A stretch of 64,000 nucleotides of DNA, from positions 112,501 to 176,500 of the forward strand of contig CAUYUJ010015826.1 in NCBI GenBank assembly GCA_963575745.1. The letters run 5' to 3'. The position numbers and the translations under genes were made by a program. This DNA comes from Prorocentrum cordatum. Lineage: Eukaryota; Sar; Dinophyceae; Prorocentrales; Prorocentraceae. The first letter of the stretch is position 1. Every line of letters starts with the position of its first letter. Positions 52,401 to 61,730 of the stretch are shown here, piece by piece. The notes beneath the pieces were generated by a model. The model saw only the letters and a program-made list of their open reading frames with translations. It did no database searches and was not told where the DNA came from.

Positions 52401-54274
52401 TGAGGTTGCTGCAGGATGCTCTCGGTGTGCCACATTCGGAGGAAACGTTGGCGATGCTGGCGAACGTGCGCATCAAGGGGGGCAGTAAAGACTTGGCGCA
52501 GCACCTGAAAGGGCTCACGTTGCGCATTCCGGTAATGCAGAAGTTGATCGAGATCATGCGCGCCAGCGGCTATCCAGGCTATGGCAACAACGGCCTGAAC
52601 TCATTCGACAGAGTGACAGCCCGCCTCCACGAAAGGTACTCTCAGAAATACGCAGATGAGTACGGGGAGGCGAAGTTCATCCCGCAGGCAGTGCATGATG
52701 CGGTACAACAGCTAGACGGGGCCAAAGACTCCATCGTTCAGGACAAAGTGGCGACGCCTCCAGAGCCGGCAAAACCGGTAGAGGACTTCGTCTCCGCGTT
52801 GAGCCCGTCCTATATCGTCGCTGAGCGGAGCACCAGAGCCCAGTCGAACATCTCGGAGAGTTACAAGTCCGTGTTTGCAAGGTTCGGCGATGTCAACATC
52901 CAGAGCGGGACGGACCTGACCAACCAGCATACCGCCTGGTACTTGGGCATGGCGTTTCCTTTCACGCTGCCGCGTGCTGTTGGCGGATACGACGTCCCGA
53001 ACCAACCTCGTTGGCGTCGACCAGAGACGAGGGATCTCCCAACTCCTCGTGGGCTTCTGCACAGTTGGCTCGAACCGTCAGTGGGCGTAGCCCAGCGGAA
53101 ACTACCGAACGCGCATTTTGCGATGGGGCCAGCGACCACGGTGAGGTTGTTTGACCTGACGCGCGGCTTGCCGCAGCGGATAGAGGGCCAGTTCCGACGC
53201 GCTTGGGGCTTCGCGCCGGCCTTGTGGAATCTTTATTTTCGAGAGCGCGTCAATCTCGGAGCAAGCCTGAGCATCAAGCGAGGGGAACGGTTGCAAGGCC
53301 AAAGCGCCGAGAGCGTGGAGACCGACGCTGCCGTGGCCGCTGCGGATTTACTGCAGAAGCTCGAGAAGGGTTACTACACGTTACCCGATGGCAGACGCCG
53401 CAAGATCAACAATGATGCCAGCAAGCTGATTTTTGCAGTCGGCCTCGGCAACCTGCAGCGGCGGCTCTTGGCTGACTTCCGCTTTCGATGCCGCGCCATT
53501 CCGGGCACGCAGGAGATTCGGACGAAGATTGGGCACCTGGGGATCTGGGCGTGCGTCAACTACGGGAATGGCATATTCTGTACCATTTCCCCGGGAGAGC
53601 GGCACAATTATCTAGCGCTCAGGCTCAGCAGGTACCGCCAGGACGATCCTTTCGTTGCAGGCGAGAGCAGGAGGCAGAAGTGGGCAAAGAGCGATTCGCC
53701 GAGCCTGGAGCCGTCGCCAGAGGACGCTTTTGAGGTCAACATTCCTGGATATGACACGCGGCGTTTGTTCCTCGCGGAAGATCCCTTGGCCGCCTCCAAC
53801 GCGTTTTTCGTGCAGATCCGCACGGTCTTGGCGACGATGCTCGGAGTGCGCATGTGCCCTCGCTGTCCGCAGTGCTCCGAATCTGCATCGCCGTGCCAGG
53901 GCGCCCTCGGCAGCAACGCGGAAGCCATGGGAGGCATTGCCGGGCGCGTGGGCGCTTTGTTCGGCGCCGTGGAGGCGCAGAAAACGACGGGGGGGCTGCG
54001 CTACCATGTTTTCATGTTCGTACAGCGCCTGCACCAGTTCGCCACGCTGAAGGAGATCGCCCAGAAAATCGAGGAAGGTCTCGTGAATGCGGCGGAGCTG
54101 AAGCATTTCCTCGGGCAAATCTGCTGCGAGAAGTTTCCCGACGCGGAACAATTCGCTAGAGAGAGGACTTCGCTGGAGCAGAACTTCCCGACGTACTCAG
54201 AGTCGTCCGAATGTTCTGGTTCGCCAGCATGGGGGGATTTTAAAATTGGGCCGACTGCCTCGGTTCTTGTATGA
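49418..54274 (+). CDS. Helitron-like protein: OTU protease and Rep N-part
   Basis: This 1618-residue ORF opens the Helitron gene. TAGDGACAIHS near the start fits an OTU cysteine protease catalytic loop (D33, C36), with GTHFERL around H353 as the likely catalytic His. A basic, Pro-rich, probably nuclear-targeting region spans about 380-480. Cys-rich blocks follow: CPFQNNQSRPCRFH, CLACPDRHSED and CPQCEVPVCRDCAW. The C-terminal part matches the Helitron Rep (Helitron_like_N) domain: GNGIFCTISPGERHNYLALR, then VGALFGAVEAQKTTGGLRYH. In the HUH nuclease motif the first His is Arg (R1528-Y-H1530, codon CGC). The ORF then ends in the wrong frame near 54236-54274; the sense frame is recovered downstream, so this is one part of a broken gene. 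Confidence 0.75.
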   Translation: MPVVDLREVHAPLPRAVRELQGMLMETMPTAGDGACAIHSVWGEWEWGELVKRDARSFLREAFGPTAEIFKSRLSSEELLGDMKWALWDLIQPFAKQSDPFGAPPHAGDNEGQHVWHCLLESYFDVAQRCVEACREELQKFELHRERKTKIMQEFGSLCVEDFQDVFIMPLMRSLGLLDKYTAEASDEFCGGRRLSKYEALFAGTAGAREWHRSVVEDACLQNSFDLLFSKIHDVVDGLDFDGGVDLEPITAFAESVDKSRECNCQSAGLPANFFNAVYPAYLEAMTTCADYYFSDIELLALARCKRQNVVIFVHCSSRHELTYARSHVGDPSVPVVATSLRDNGGQGAVGTHFERLRVCPQEQLPGRGRIPGGDRPTEDVGHREAKRPKTQGERAPARPPAEERSRGDGNDGAAGQATRQEDGSALAKRARTDEEVEREKHGQSNECAPLPPPPPGARAGRRATGGRPGLHLKEAFEMHSGCDASCDDHVNAAESQGAASAMPAVAATEGGQCVTDVLDFLGFQFPGNAGTPAVEATDRDKGIASESSEGAGEESESEGDDGAEEQYFAVRANAEQARGAPVEMDVIDGRCRELRNLMRERPALPLTADGAALTAPDLETGVTFPLYSCPFQNNQSRPCRFHTSDRTVFLHHIAGGARDRTHASMISKICNSDIRWMTNLDYVYGAMAVAERERWPMLGLSTTRRSLNLLAIRYSDETTRCLACFICGQFRTTCAGYPPVDLESSSISLASGNVEIIYWKEAAFQDVEKNFPGTLLNNCGFDPWQKRYVDRDLETSKAYPWRGQKVLSEPLSTCVENQERHVSRWAVQFSFEGKSGKLFGCTEDVRCLACPDRHSEDWETPPFCRKLCPQCEVPVCRDCAWKLSDHEAASSFLDGGAIPMSIANDHYYGHVSRYIVENDVTWLECAACCAVWSAMLVYYLEAPRGNLIDVPLGKPEARTQVKGNLFSFSMPWDDIDRCCREASQHAEEIHGDQLRLLQDALGVPHSEETLAMLANVRIKGGSKDLAQHLKGLTLRIPVMQKLIEIMRASGYPGYGNNGLNSFDRVTARLHERYSQKYADEYGEAKFIPQAVHDAVQQLDGAKDSIVQDKVATPPEPAKPVEDFVSALSPSYIVAERSTRAQSNISESYKSVFARFGDVNIQSGTDLTNQHTAWYLGMAFPFTLPRAVGGYDVPNQPRWRRPETRDLPTPRGLLHSWLEPSVGVAQRKLPNAHFAMGPATTVRLFDLTRGLPQRIEGQFRRAWGFAPALWNLYFRERVNLGASLSIKRGERLQGQSAESVETDAAVAAADLLQKLEKGYYTLPDGRRRKINNDASKLIFAVGLGNLQRRLLADFRFRCRAIPGTQEIRTKIGHLGIWACVNYGNGIFCTISPGERHNYLALRLSRYRQDDPFVAGESRRQKWAKSDSPSLEPSPEDAFEVNIPGYDTRRLFLAEDPLAASNAFFVQIRTVLATMLGVRMCPRCPQCSESASPCQGALGSNAEAMGGIAGRVGALFGAVEAQKTTGGLRYHVFMFVQRLHQFATLKEIAQKIEEGLVNAAELKHFLGQICCEKFPDAEQFARERTSLEQNFPTYSESSECSGSPAWGDFKIGPTASVLV

Positions 54275-56778
54275 TGACGCGAGAGCCGCGCTGGGCTCGC
54301 CCGCGCAGGGAATTCCAGGGGAAGCTCAGGAGCTCGGCCTGAACAGCGACGGCGCAACTTTCAAGGGGAGTTTCAACGGCGCTCTACAGTGTCATGTGTC
54401 GGTGCCAGCACCACATACATCGACTGGTCATGGATTCGAAGACCAAGCAGGAGAAGCGCATGGTGCCCAACGCGTGCGCCTCCAAGAAGAACAAGAGAGA
54501 GTGCAAGCACGAGGCGCCGTGGACCAACAGAGTATCCCCCGAGTGGATGACGGCGCCGCTGCTGGTTTGCAAGGGCATCGCCAAGAAGTTCACGCTGCGC
54601 ACAAGCGGCGTCCGAAATTGGCTGGGGCAAACTCTCGGCTTGCGCAATGAGGAGTGGCTGAACGGGTGCCTGCCGGGCCTCTGCGTCGCTTTTGCAGGGA
54701 GCAACGGCGACGTGAAACCCAGCGACCGATTACCGATCGTCGAACAAACGCATGAAACTTGCTGCACGAAGAAACGCTGCATCATGAAGAAGCAGAGTCT
54801 GGGGAGAGCCACTCGAGCAATTCAGCGCACGCAGGTAGTGACGAATGGAAATTTCGGGGGATATATTGGCAAGCGACAGCCCGCGGGCACTTTGGAGACA
54901 AAGAAATGCGTCGACAAGCTGTTTACCTTGAGGGCGAAGATACAGGGCAGGGGCAAAGCGGCGCAGCTCAGAGCAAGCAGCGGGAGGCTGATAACGGAAC
55001 TCGAGATGAACAGCACGCACCGCGGCGCCGTGGAAGTCTGCAACCTGTGTTGTAACCTGGACCAGAGCGACCTTCTGAAGGCAGAGTGCATCCAGACCTT
55101 CCACGAGCATGCGATTGATCGGCGGGCGTGGATGAACAGGTTGGAAACATCCCAGAATTCGTCGCAGATGAAGGACAGTAGCGCGACGACGTACGCGCCG
55201 CCGGCTCGCAAACCTCACGTGCGGACGGACCGGTCGAGAGTAAACGAGTTCGACGCCTACGGATATCGCCCCGTAGAGCACCCTTGGAAGTTGTTGTCCG
55301 CGTACGAGTTCTTGCGGCAGTAGAGGTGCGAACCACTACTGGTTCCGACGCACTACTTGAACCGCAACCAGCCAGCGCGAGTTGCGTGGACAAAAGGAGG
55401 TCAATAATTCATCAGGAGCAAGCAGTGCAAGGATGGGGAAGTCGCCGCAAAGCCTGGGGAGCATTACATAGCAGTGAGACCCGAGACCGATGAGTACTTC
55501 GTTTTTCCGCATGACGCAGGCGTCTTCTGCCACTCATGGGCTCTGGTCAGGAAAGCGAGGCCGGACGTGGTGGTCATCGAAGGATTGCCGATGCCCAGCG
55601 TACACAAAAGTACCTATAACGCTCAGTATTGCAGCCTCTTTTTCCGGCCCTGGACGCTCTATGGAGGAGACTCGTCTGTGCCTCACCTGAGTATGTTGGG
55701 GATGGAGTCAGCGGTACTGCGGCATTGGCAGGAGGCCCAGCACCAGTCGCCGCAAGTTCGAGCTTCGTGTAGACTGACAAAGAAGACATCGACAACAGGG
55801 ACGACATCGGCGCTGGACAGCGTATCCTGGAAGAGCGCTTGGGACGAGTGCGTGCGCGGGAACGTGGTTAGCCATGCGGCGGCGAAACTCATCCAGAGTT
55901 TCTTGTTGAATACGATGGCGTCGTCGGGCAAGGCGGCAGATGATCAGAGCGAGGCAGACGCCTCGGAGGAAGAGCAAGATATGCCTCCACTGAAGCTCCC
56001 TGGTGGGAAATTTCAACAACTGCTGCAATCGGCCAAAGAAGACGACAGCCTCGGCGAGAAGTGGATCGCCTCGGCGAAAGCGAAGGTGAAAGCTTCGGAG
56101 AACAGCCGAGCGAAGAAAAGTGTCCGACTTCACGAGTATGAACAAAGCCATCGCATCGGAGAGCGAGTGTGGAAGACGGAACCATCGGGCGTCGAGGCTA
56201 GCGACCGAGGATGCCCAGGAAACATGTTCGAGGATGCGTACCAGGACCACTTAGCAGTTTTAACCGCAGGTGCCACGAACACGAAGGCGCACGATGCTCC
56301 TTTCGACGAGAAGCGAGATGCTGCGGCTTCGTTCAACCCTGCAGGAAATGGCCACACCAGCATTGACAAAGCGTTGGCTTCCATCATGGCGAGCTCGAAG
56401 ATGCCGAACCAGAAACAGCGCCAGTTTCTCGAGCACTTCGTTCGACGTTTGAAGTTTGAGTGGCTCGAGAAGCAACAGGGCAACGTCAACCATAATTCTG
56501 GGGAGCCTCTGCTGGACGTAGTGCACGGATTTCCGGGCACCGGGAAAAGCGCCGTCATCGGCTGGATGCGGTATTTAATGGAAGAAGGTCTCGGTTGGGA
56601 GCACGGCGTTCAGTTCGTTTGCTTGGCGTTTCAAAATGCCATGGCGGCGCAGATCAACGGCCACACGGTGCACCACTGGAGCGGCATTCCGGCGCGGAAC
56701 GACGACGGGAATGCCACGGGCGACAGGCACAAGCAGTCCATGAAGTGCGGGGCCCTGCGCGCGATCATCATCGACGAG
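54236..56778 (+). pseudogene. Helitron Rep C-part and first helicase exon, broken
   Basis: From about 54240 another frame gives RLPRFLYDDARAALGSP and FKGSFNGALQ. Near 54385 a third frame takes over with CRCQHHIHRLVMDSKTK, ACASKKNKRECKH and NGNFGGYIGKRQPAG, which holds the candidate Rep tyrosine (Tyr codon 54862-54864 in YxxK). The same frame runs on through TAG 55321-55323 and TAA 55405-55407 (sense resumes each time) into KARPDVVVIEGLPMPSVHK and the PIF1-like helicase with Walker A GFPGTGKSAVIG (about 56527). It stops at ALRAIIIDE, the first half of Walker B. Two frameshifts and two nonsense codons of different kinds mean no single protein can be made from this copy. Confidence 0.75.
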
Positions 56779-57404
56779 GTTCCGAGAGCACCGAACGATT
56801 CACTCCATGGAGTGCATCGTTCGTTTCCCTCCTCGTGGTGTGAGTCGTTCGGGCTCCTCGTGGTGTGAGTCGTTCGGGCCCCTCCTCCTGGTGAGAGTCG
56901 TTCGGGCTCCTCGTTGTGGAAGTCGTTCGGGCCCCTCGTCCTGGTGTGAGTCGATCGGGCTCCTCGTGGTGTGAGCCGTTGGAGCCCCTCGTCCTGGTGT
57001 GAGTCGTTCGGGCCCCTCCTCCTGGTGTGAGTCGTTCGAGTTCCTCGTCGTGTGAGTCGTTCGGGCCCTTCGTCCTGGTGTGAGTCGTTCGGGCTCCTCG
57101 TGGTGTGAGCCGTTGGAGCCCCTCCTCCTGGTGTGAGTCGTTCGGGCCCCTCCTCCTGGTGTGAGTCGTTCGAGTTCCTCGTCGTGTGAGTCGTTCGGGC
57201 CCCTCGTCCTGGTGTGAGTCGTTCGGGCTTTTCGTGGTGTGAGTCGTTCGGGCTCCTCGTCACGTGTAACGGCGCCCTCGTGGCCAAGTCTGGTAACCCT
57301 CTAGTGAACCCCATTCGTCGCCATGCTTGCAAGGACTGCGGAGGCAATGAGCATAACTCAGCCCACAAAGAAACAGAGACATGTTCCGTATTCATGAAGT
57401 CCAG
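56779..57404 (+). mobile_element. Introner-type intron inside helicase Walker B
   Basis: GT at 56779 and AG at 57403-57404 give exon junction GACGAG|GTCAGC, restoring IIIDE|VSMMSAELLG in frame. Near the donor, 56792-56807 and 56808-56823 form a 16-bp inverted repeat with one mismatch, centred on CCATGG. The next roughly 440 bp are GTGAGTCGTTCGGGC minisatellite. The last 130 bp match the introner 3' modules at 12111 and 48640 (GTCTGGTAACC, CTAGTGAACCCCATTCGTC and ATGAGCATAACTCAGCCC). Length 626 bp. Confidence 0.85.
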
Positions 57405-59918
57405 GTCAGCATGATGTCCGCGGAGCTGCTGGGCACCCTGGAACGAGTGGTAAGTGCCGCTGTCCGGGTGAGGGGAACGAACAAGAAGAGGGCGGGGGAG
57501 TCGCATCGCGCCTTCGGGGGAGTGAACGTCGTCATGTGCGCTGATTTTTGGCAGTTGCACCCCGTGACGGGCACCTTCTTGGCATCCAACCCGCTGGGCG
57601 TGCCGGCAGGGTGCGCGCACCGCGCATTGGAGCTGTTCTGGCAGGACGGCGTCGACAGCGTGCGATCTTTCTGGCAATTGACCGAATTGATGAGGTGCGA
57701 CGATGAATGGTGCAACTCGTTTCTGGGCCAGTGCAGAGTTGGAAACCTCAGCATGGAGGACTACAGCTTTTTCCACGGGCTCCCGACGTTGACGTCCCCG
57801 TGCGCAGGTAAGTGCGGTTGCAACGACGACGTGGTTGACGACCCAGTACTTGGCCCGTGCCGCAAGACTTGGAAAGAGCGCTTCTCCGGGGGGTGCGCCG
57901 ACATGGCGGCGCTGCAGAAGTCGCCAGAAGGCGAGTGCGCGGAGTGCCGTGCGGAGCGAGGCAAGAGACACAGAGTTCTGACTGACACCGACTCGCTGGC
58001 GCCAGAGCTTCGCAGGAACCCATTCAGCGGCGCGCCAGCTCTGTACACTTTCAACGTGCCCAGGCACTTGGCAACGAACCTGCGCGCGAGAGAGTTTGCG
58101 AAGCAGAAGAACGTTCAGCTCTCGTGGTGCTACGCTCGAGATGTGCCGTTGCATCCAGGAGATCGCGATCTGCCGAAGGAGAAATTGGACGCAAAGTTGT
58201 TCTCCTGGCTGAGGAGGCACGACCAGGAGACGGGCAACATTCCCAGCATCTACCCATTGGCCAAAGGCGTGCCCATTCGATTGACGGACAACGTCGATCG
58301 AAGCAGACAGCTGTGCAGACACCGGAAGGGAGTGATTTACGGATGGACACTGGCGCCTGATTGCATGCCACAGGAGATCGAGGGCGAGTTCATATTGGAT
58401 AGGTTGCCCTTGGTTATCTACATCCATTTCCCAGAAGCACAGTGGGGCATAGGGAAGCTGCCGACGGGCGTATACCCGTTGAAGCGGAGATCCAGGACCT
58501 GGAAAGTCAACAAGCACACAGGCATCGAAGCTCGGTGCACGGGCTTTTGGATGCTCCCCGACTTCGCTTCCACCGCTCACATGATCCAGGGGGCGACGTT
58601 GGAGGCGGCATTCGCGGACCTGCAGCATTGGTCCAGCAGGGCGTCCATGACAGCTCAGATTGCTGCCTACGTATGCTTGTCGAGAGTGAAGCGATTGCTG
58701 AGCATCTGCGTCACGCAGCCGTTCTCGACCTTTATGTTCGGCCTCGGCAACCCAGTTGGGCCCGAGCGACTGGCGCGGAAGCTTTCCGGCCAGATCACAG
58801 GCGACGAGGCGATCCATGAGTGGAGTACGCTTGATGACGAGGCCGCTGAAGCTGAGAAGATGGACCCCATGGCGAGGAAGCACCTGTGCGCTTGCTGCTA
58901 CCTCAAAGGGAAGCAGGAGTACATGCTCGACGCCCGCGACTTCGGCATGAAAGCAGCCGCCGACTTCTACGAGAAGTACGCGTCGCAGGGGAGGTGGACG
59001 AGATGCATGGACTGCGCGCGCGAGATCGGCGCAATGCCTTCTCGGTCTGCGCGGGCGGGCGAGGCTTCCCAAGGGATGCCCGATGGAAACGCTCCAAGGA
59101 CAGTCCCGCCAGACGATTCAGTATGCAAGCGGTGTGTGGAACGTGATGACTGGAAGAAGAGCCTGACCCCGCAGAGCCACGGGTGCTCTGCTTGCAAAGA
59201 AGTTTTTGATGCAGGCGCGTGGGGCGCGCAAATTATTTACAACCATCGGCATTCCGATCGAGACCTCGTGTGCCCGGGCTGCGCAGAGCGAGGGTTCGCG
59301 CCCGACAAGTACGACGAGCACCAGTGCGAAGATTGCTTCGAGCACTTGGGCCGCCTCGCGTTCGACAAACACGTGCTGTACAACGCGAAGAGGCAGGAGA
59401 AGTCCCGCTTGGTGTGCCTGGGCTGTCAGACGAAGCTGCGGTGCGGGAAATGTACAACGGCGTATGAGCTGAAGTACTGGTCGAAGTCTGAACGCAAGAA
59501 TCACGCGTCTTCTCAGGGCGCAATTCTGGTCTGCACAGCATGCCGTGCGCTAGGATTCGACCCGTGTGACCTGGAGACGTACACGTGCCAGAGGTGCACT
59601 TGCAGGTTCGGCGTCCGTAAGTTCAACCAAAAACTATTGAATAACCCCAAGAATAGCAATCGCATGAAGCTACAGTGCAAGGAGTGCGTCGCTGACATCG
59701 AAGAACGAGTGCGCCACCTGCGCAAAGCATTGCAGAAGAGCAAGCGAAAGTGCAAGTGCCATTGCCGCATTCACCAGGCCGAATGCCCGCTGACCCCCGT
59801 CTTGTTCGGAGAGAAACGCTGGCCGGGCAGCGACGGAGCGAAATCCGCCGACGACCGGAAGTTCTTGGACGAGTTGCAACCGATTCCGGAATGGTGGAGC
59901 AAAGCCTGGGGACGATGA
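57405..59918 (+). CDS. Helitron PIF1-like helicase exon 2 with Cys-rich tail
   Basis: It continues Walker B as VSMMSAELLGTLERVV, followed by motif III VVMCADFWQLHPVTGTF, ELMRCDDEWCN, KGVPIRLTDNVDRSR, then motifs V and VI with TAHMIQGATLEAAFADLQHW and AAYVCLSRVKRLLS. These are the SF1B PIF1-family motifs used by Helitrons to unwind DNA. The last 350 residues hold at least eight CxxC pairs (CACCYLKGKQ, CMDCAREIG, CSACKEVFD, CPGCAERGF, CEDCFEHLG, CLGCQTKLRCGKC, CTACRALGF, CQRCTCRFG), probably zinc-binding repeats. The exon is open over its full length, in contrast to the damaged Rep part. The ORF's annotated Met at 57381 lies in the intron. Confidence 0.8.
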   Translation, partial: VSMMSAELLGTLERVVSAAVRVRGTNKKRAGESHRAFGGVNVVMCADFWQLHPVTGTFLASNPLGVPAGCAHRALELFWQDGVDSVRSFWQLTELMRCDDEWCNSFLGQCRVGNLSMEDYSFFHGLPTLTSPCAGKCGCNDDVVDDPVLGPCRKTWKERFSGGCADMAALQKSPEGECAECRAERGKRHRVLTDTDSLAPELRRNPFSGAPALYTFNVPRHLATNLRAREFAKQKNVQLSWCYARDVPLHPGDRDLPKEKLDAKLFSWLRRHDQETGNIPSIYPLAKGVPIRLTDNVDRSRQLCRHRKGVIYGWTLAPDCMPQEIEGEFILDRLPLVIYIHFPEAQWGIGKLPTGVYPLKRRSRTWKVNKHTGIEARCTGFWMLPDFASTAHMIQGATLEAAFADLQHWSSRASMTAQIAAYVCLSRVKRLLSICVTQPFSTFMFGLGNPVGPERLARKLSGQITGDEAIHEWSTLDDEAAEAEKMDPMARKHLCACCYLKGKQEYMLDARDFGMKAAADFYEKYASQGRWTRCMDCAREIGAMPSRSARAGEASQGMPDGNAPRTVPPDDSVCKRCVERDDWKKSLTPQSHGCSACKEVFDAGAWGAQIIYNHRHSDRDLVCPGCAERGFAPDKYDEHQCEDCFEHLGRLAFDKHVLYNAKRQEKSRLVCLGCQTKLRCGKCTTAYELKYWSKSERKNHASSQGAILVCTACRALGFDPCDLETYTCQRCTCRFGVRKFNQKLLNNPKNSNRMKLQCKECVADIEERVRHLRKALQKSKRKCKCHCRIHQAECPLTPVLFGEKRWPGSDGAKSADDRKFLDELQPIPEWWSKAWGR

Positions 59919-59934
59919 GGTACCGCGCGGTGCC

Positions 59935-61730
59935 CGTCGACCCAGACTTTTTACTGGCGACACTATCTCTGGGTAAAGTGAGGCTGGACACGGGATGTTG
60001 CCTCAATGGGTTCGGTGGTTCGTGTATACATGGCTACGGCTTCGGTACCTATCCAATGGTGGACGCGCCTCTACTCATTTTCAGTGGCGCTTCAGGTGGG
60101 TTCTAGTACAGGAAACAGCTTGCTGGTGGGACTTGTATTCCACTCGGCTGAAGCCCGTACTTTGGCTCTCTGGTGCTGGTTACTGTACTCTGTGATGGTG
60201 CTGGTTACCCAGTTCAGGTGAGGGTGCTGGTTACTGTACTCAGTGATGGTTCATGGGTGAGATTACCTTTGGATACGCCGCTCAATCTGTAATGAGTGGT
60301 ATCGCTACTTGGGAGCTCAGGCAGTTGTATCCTTGGGTGTGAGCGCTACTTGGGTGCAGTGGATTTGTTCGGTGCCCTCCTCGTGTTGAGAGTCGTTCGA
60401 GTCCCCCCTCCTGGTAAGAAGCGTTCGAGCCCCTCCTCGTTGTCGGAGTCGTTCGGCGAGAGGCCCGAACGACTCACACAAGGAGGGGCCCGAACGACTC
60501 AAACCAGGGCGAGGGGGCCAGCCCGAGGTGGTCGCCGTTATTGTCTCTTATTCTTGGTGCTTCCTGGGTTCCTTGGGGTGTCAGGCAGTGGGCTCAGACG
60601 GTGTATGGTCTCTCCTGCAGTACTGGTGAGGTCAATACTTACCACTATGGATTTTACGCTGCTATACGAGAATACCTCTGGGTACAGTGAGGCTGGACAC
60701 GGGATGTTGCCTCAATGGGTTCGGTGGTTCGTGTATACATGGCTACGGCTTCGGTATCTATCCAATGATGGACGTGCCTCTACTCATTTTCAGTGGCGCT
60801 TCAGGTGGGTTCTAGTACAGGAAACAGCTTGCTGGTGGGACTTGTATTCCACTCGGCTGAAGCCCGTACTTTGGCTCTCTGGTGCTGGTTACTGTACTCT
60901 GTGATGGTGCTGGTTACCCAGTTCAGGTGAGGGTGCTGGTTACTGTACCCAGCGATGGTTCATTGGTGAGATTACCTTTGGATACACCGCTCAATCTGTA
61001 ATGAGTGGTATCGCTACTTGGGAGCTCAGGCAGTTGTATCCTTGGGTGTGAGCGCTACTTGGGTGCAGTGGATTTGTTCGGTGCCCTCCTCGTGTTGAGA
61101 GTCGTTCGAGTCCCCCCTCCTGGTAAGAAGCGTTCGAGCCCCTCCTCGTTGTCGGAGTCGTTCGGCGAGAGGCCCGAACGACTCAAACAAGGAGGGGCCC
61201 GAACGACTCAAACCAGGGCGAGGGGGCCGGCCCGAGGTGGTCGCCGTTATTGTCTCTTATTATTGGTGCTTGCTGGGTTCCTTGGGGTGTCAGGCAGTGG
61301 GCTCAGATGGTGTATGGTCTCTCCTGCAGTACTGGTGAGGTCAATACGTACCACTATGGATTTTACGCTGCTATACGAGAATACCTCTGGGTACAGTGAG
61401 GCTGGACACTGGATGTTGCCTCAATGGGGTCGGTGGTTCCTGTATACATGGCTTGAGCTTCGGTGTGTATCCAATGGCGGATGTGCCTCTACTCAGCTTC
61501 CGTGGCGCTTCAGGTGGGTTCTAGTATAGGAAACATCCCGCTGGTGGGATTTGTACTGCAACCTGGCTGCAGCCCGTACTTGAGTTCTCTGGTGCTGGTT
61601 ACTATACTCTGTGATGGTGCTGGTTACCCTGGCAGGTGATGGTGCTGGTGACTCTACTCAGTGATGGTTCATTGGTGGGATTACCTTGTGATGCAGCGCT
61701 CAATCAGTAATGGGCGGCATCGCTGCCCGT
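59935..61730. repeat. 709-bp tandem repeat, 3' module array
   Basis: GGTGGTCGCCGTTATTG starts at 60527 and 61236 (spacing 709). A 5'-truncated unit begins near 59950 and a 3'-truncated one ends near 61730. Each full unit has the 3' module, a stretch rich in GTGATGGTGCTGGTTAC, and a hairpin from GAGTCGTTCG (60390-60412) with AGGAGGGGCCCGAACGACTC (60481-60500). ORFs across it are open by chance; no domain is seen. Confidence 0.85.

Noticed and set aside
13684-55407. Stop codon reassignment to explain in-frame stops in long genes
   Set aside because: TGA, TAG and TAA are all involved, and frameshifts are present in the same genes; intact genes in the window end at normal stops. Decay is simpler.
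60296-61529. Paralogous ORFs of 202 and 174 residues
   Set aside because: They are the 709-bp repeat read through hairpin and 3' module, with no domain and variable ends.
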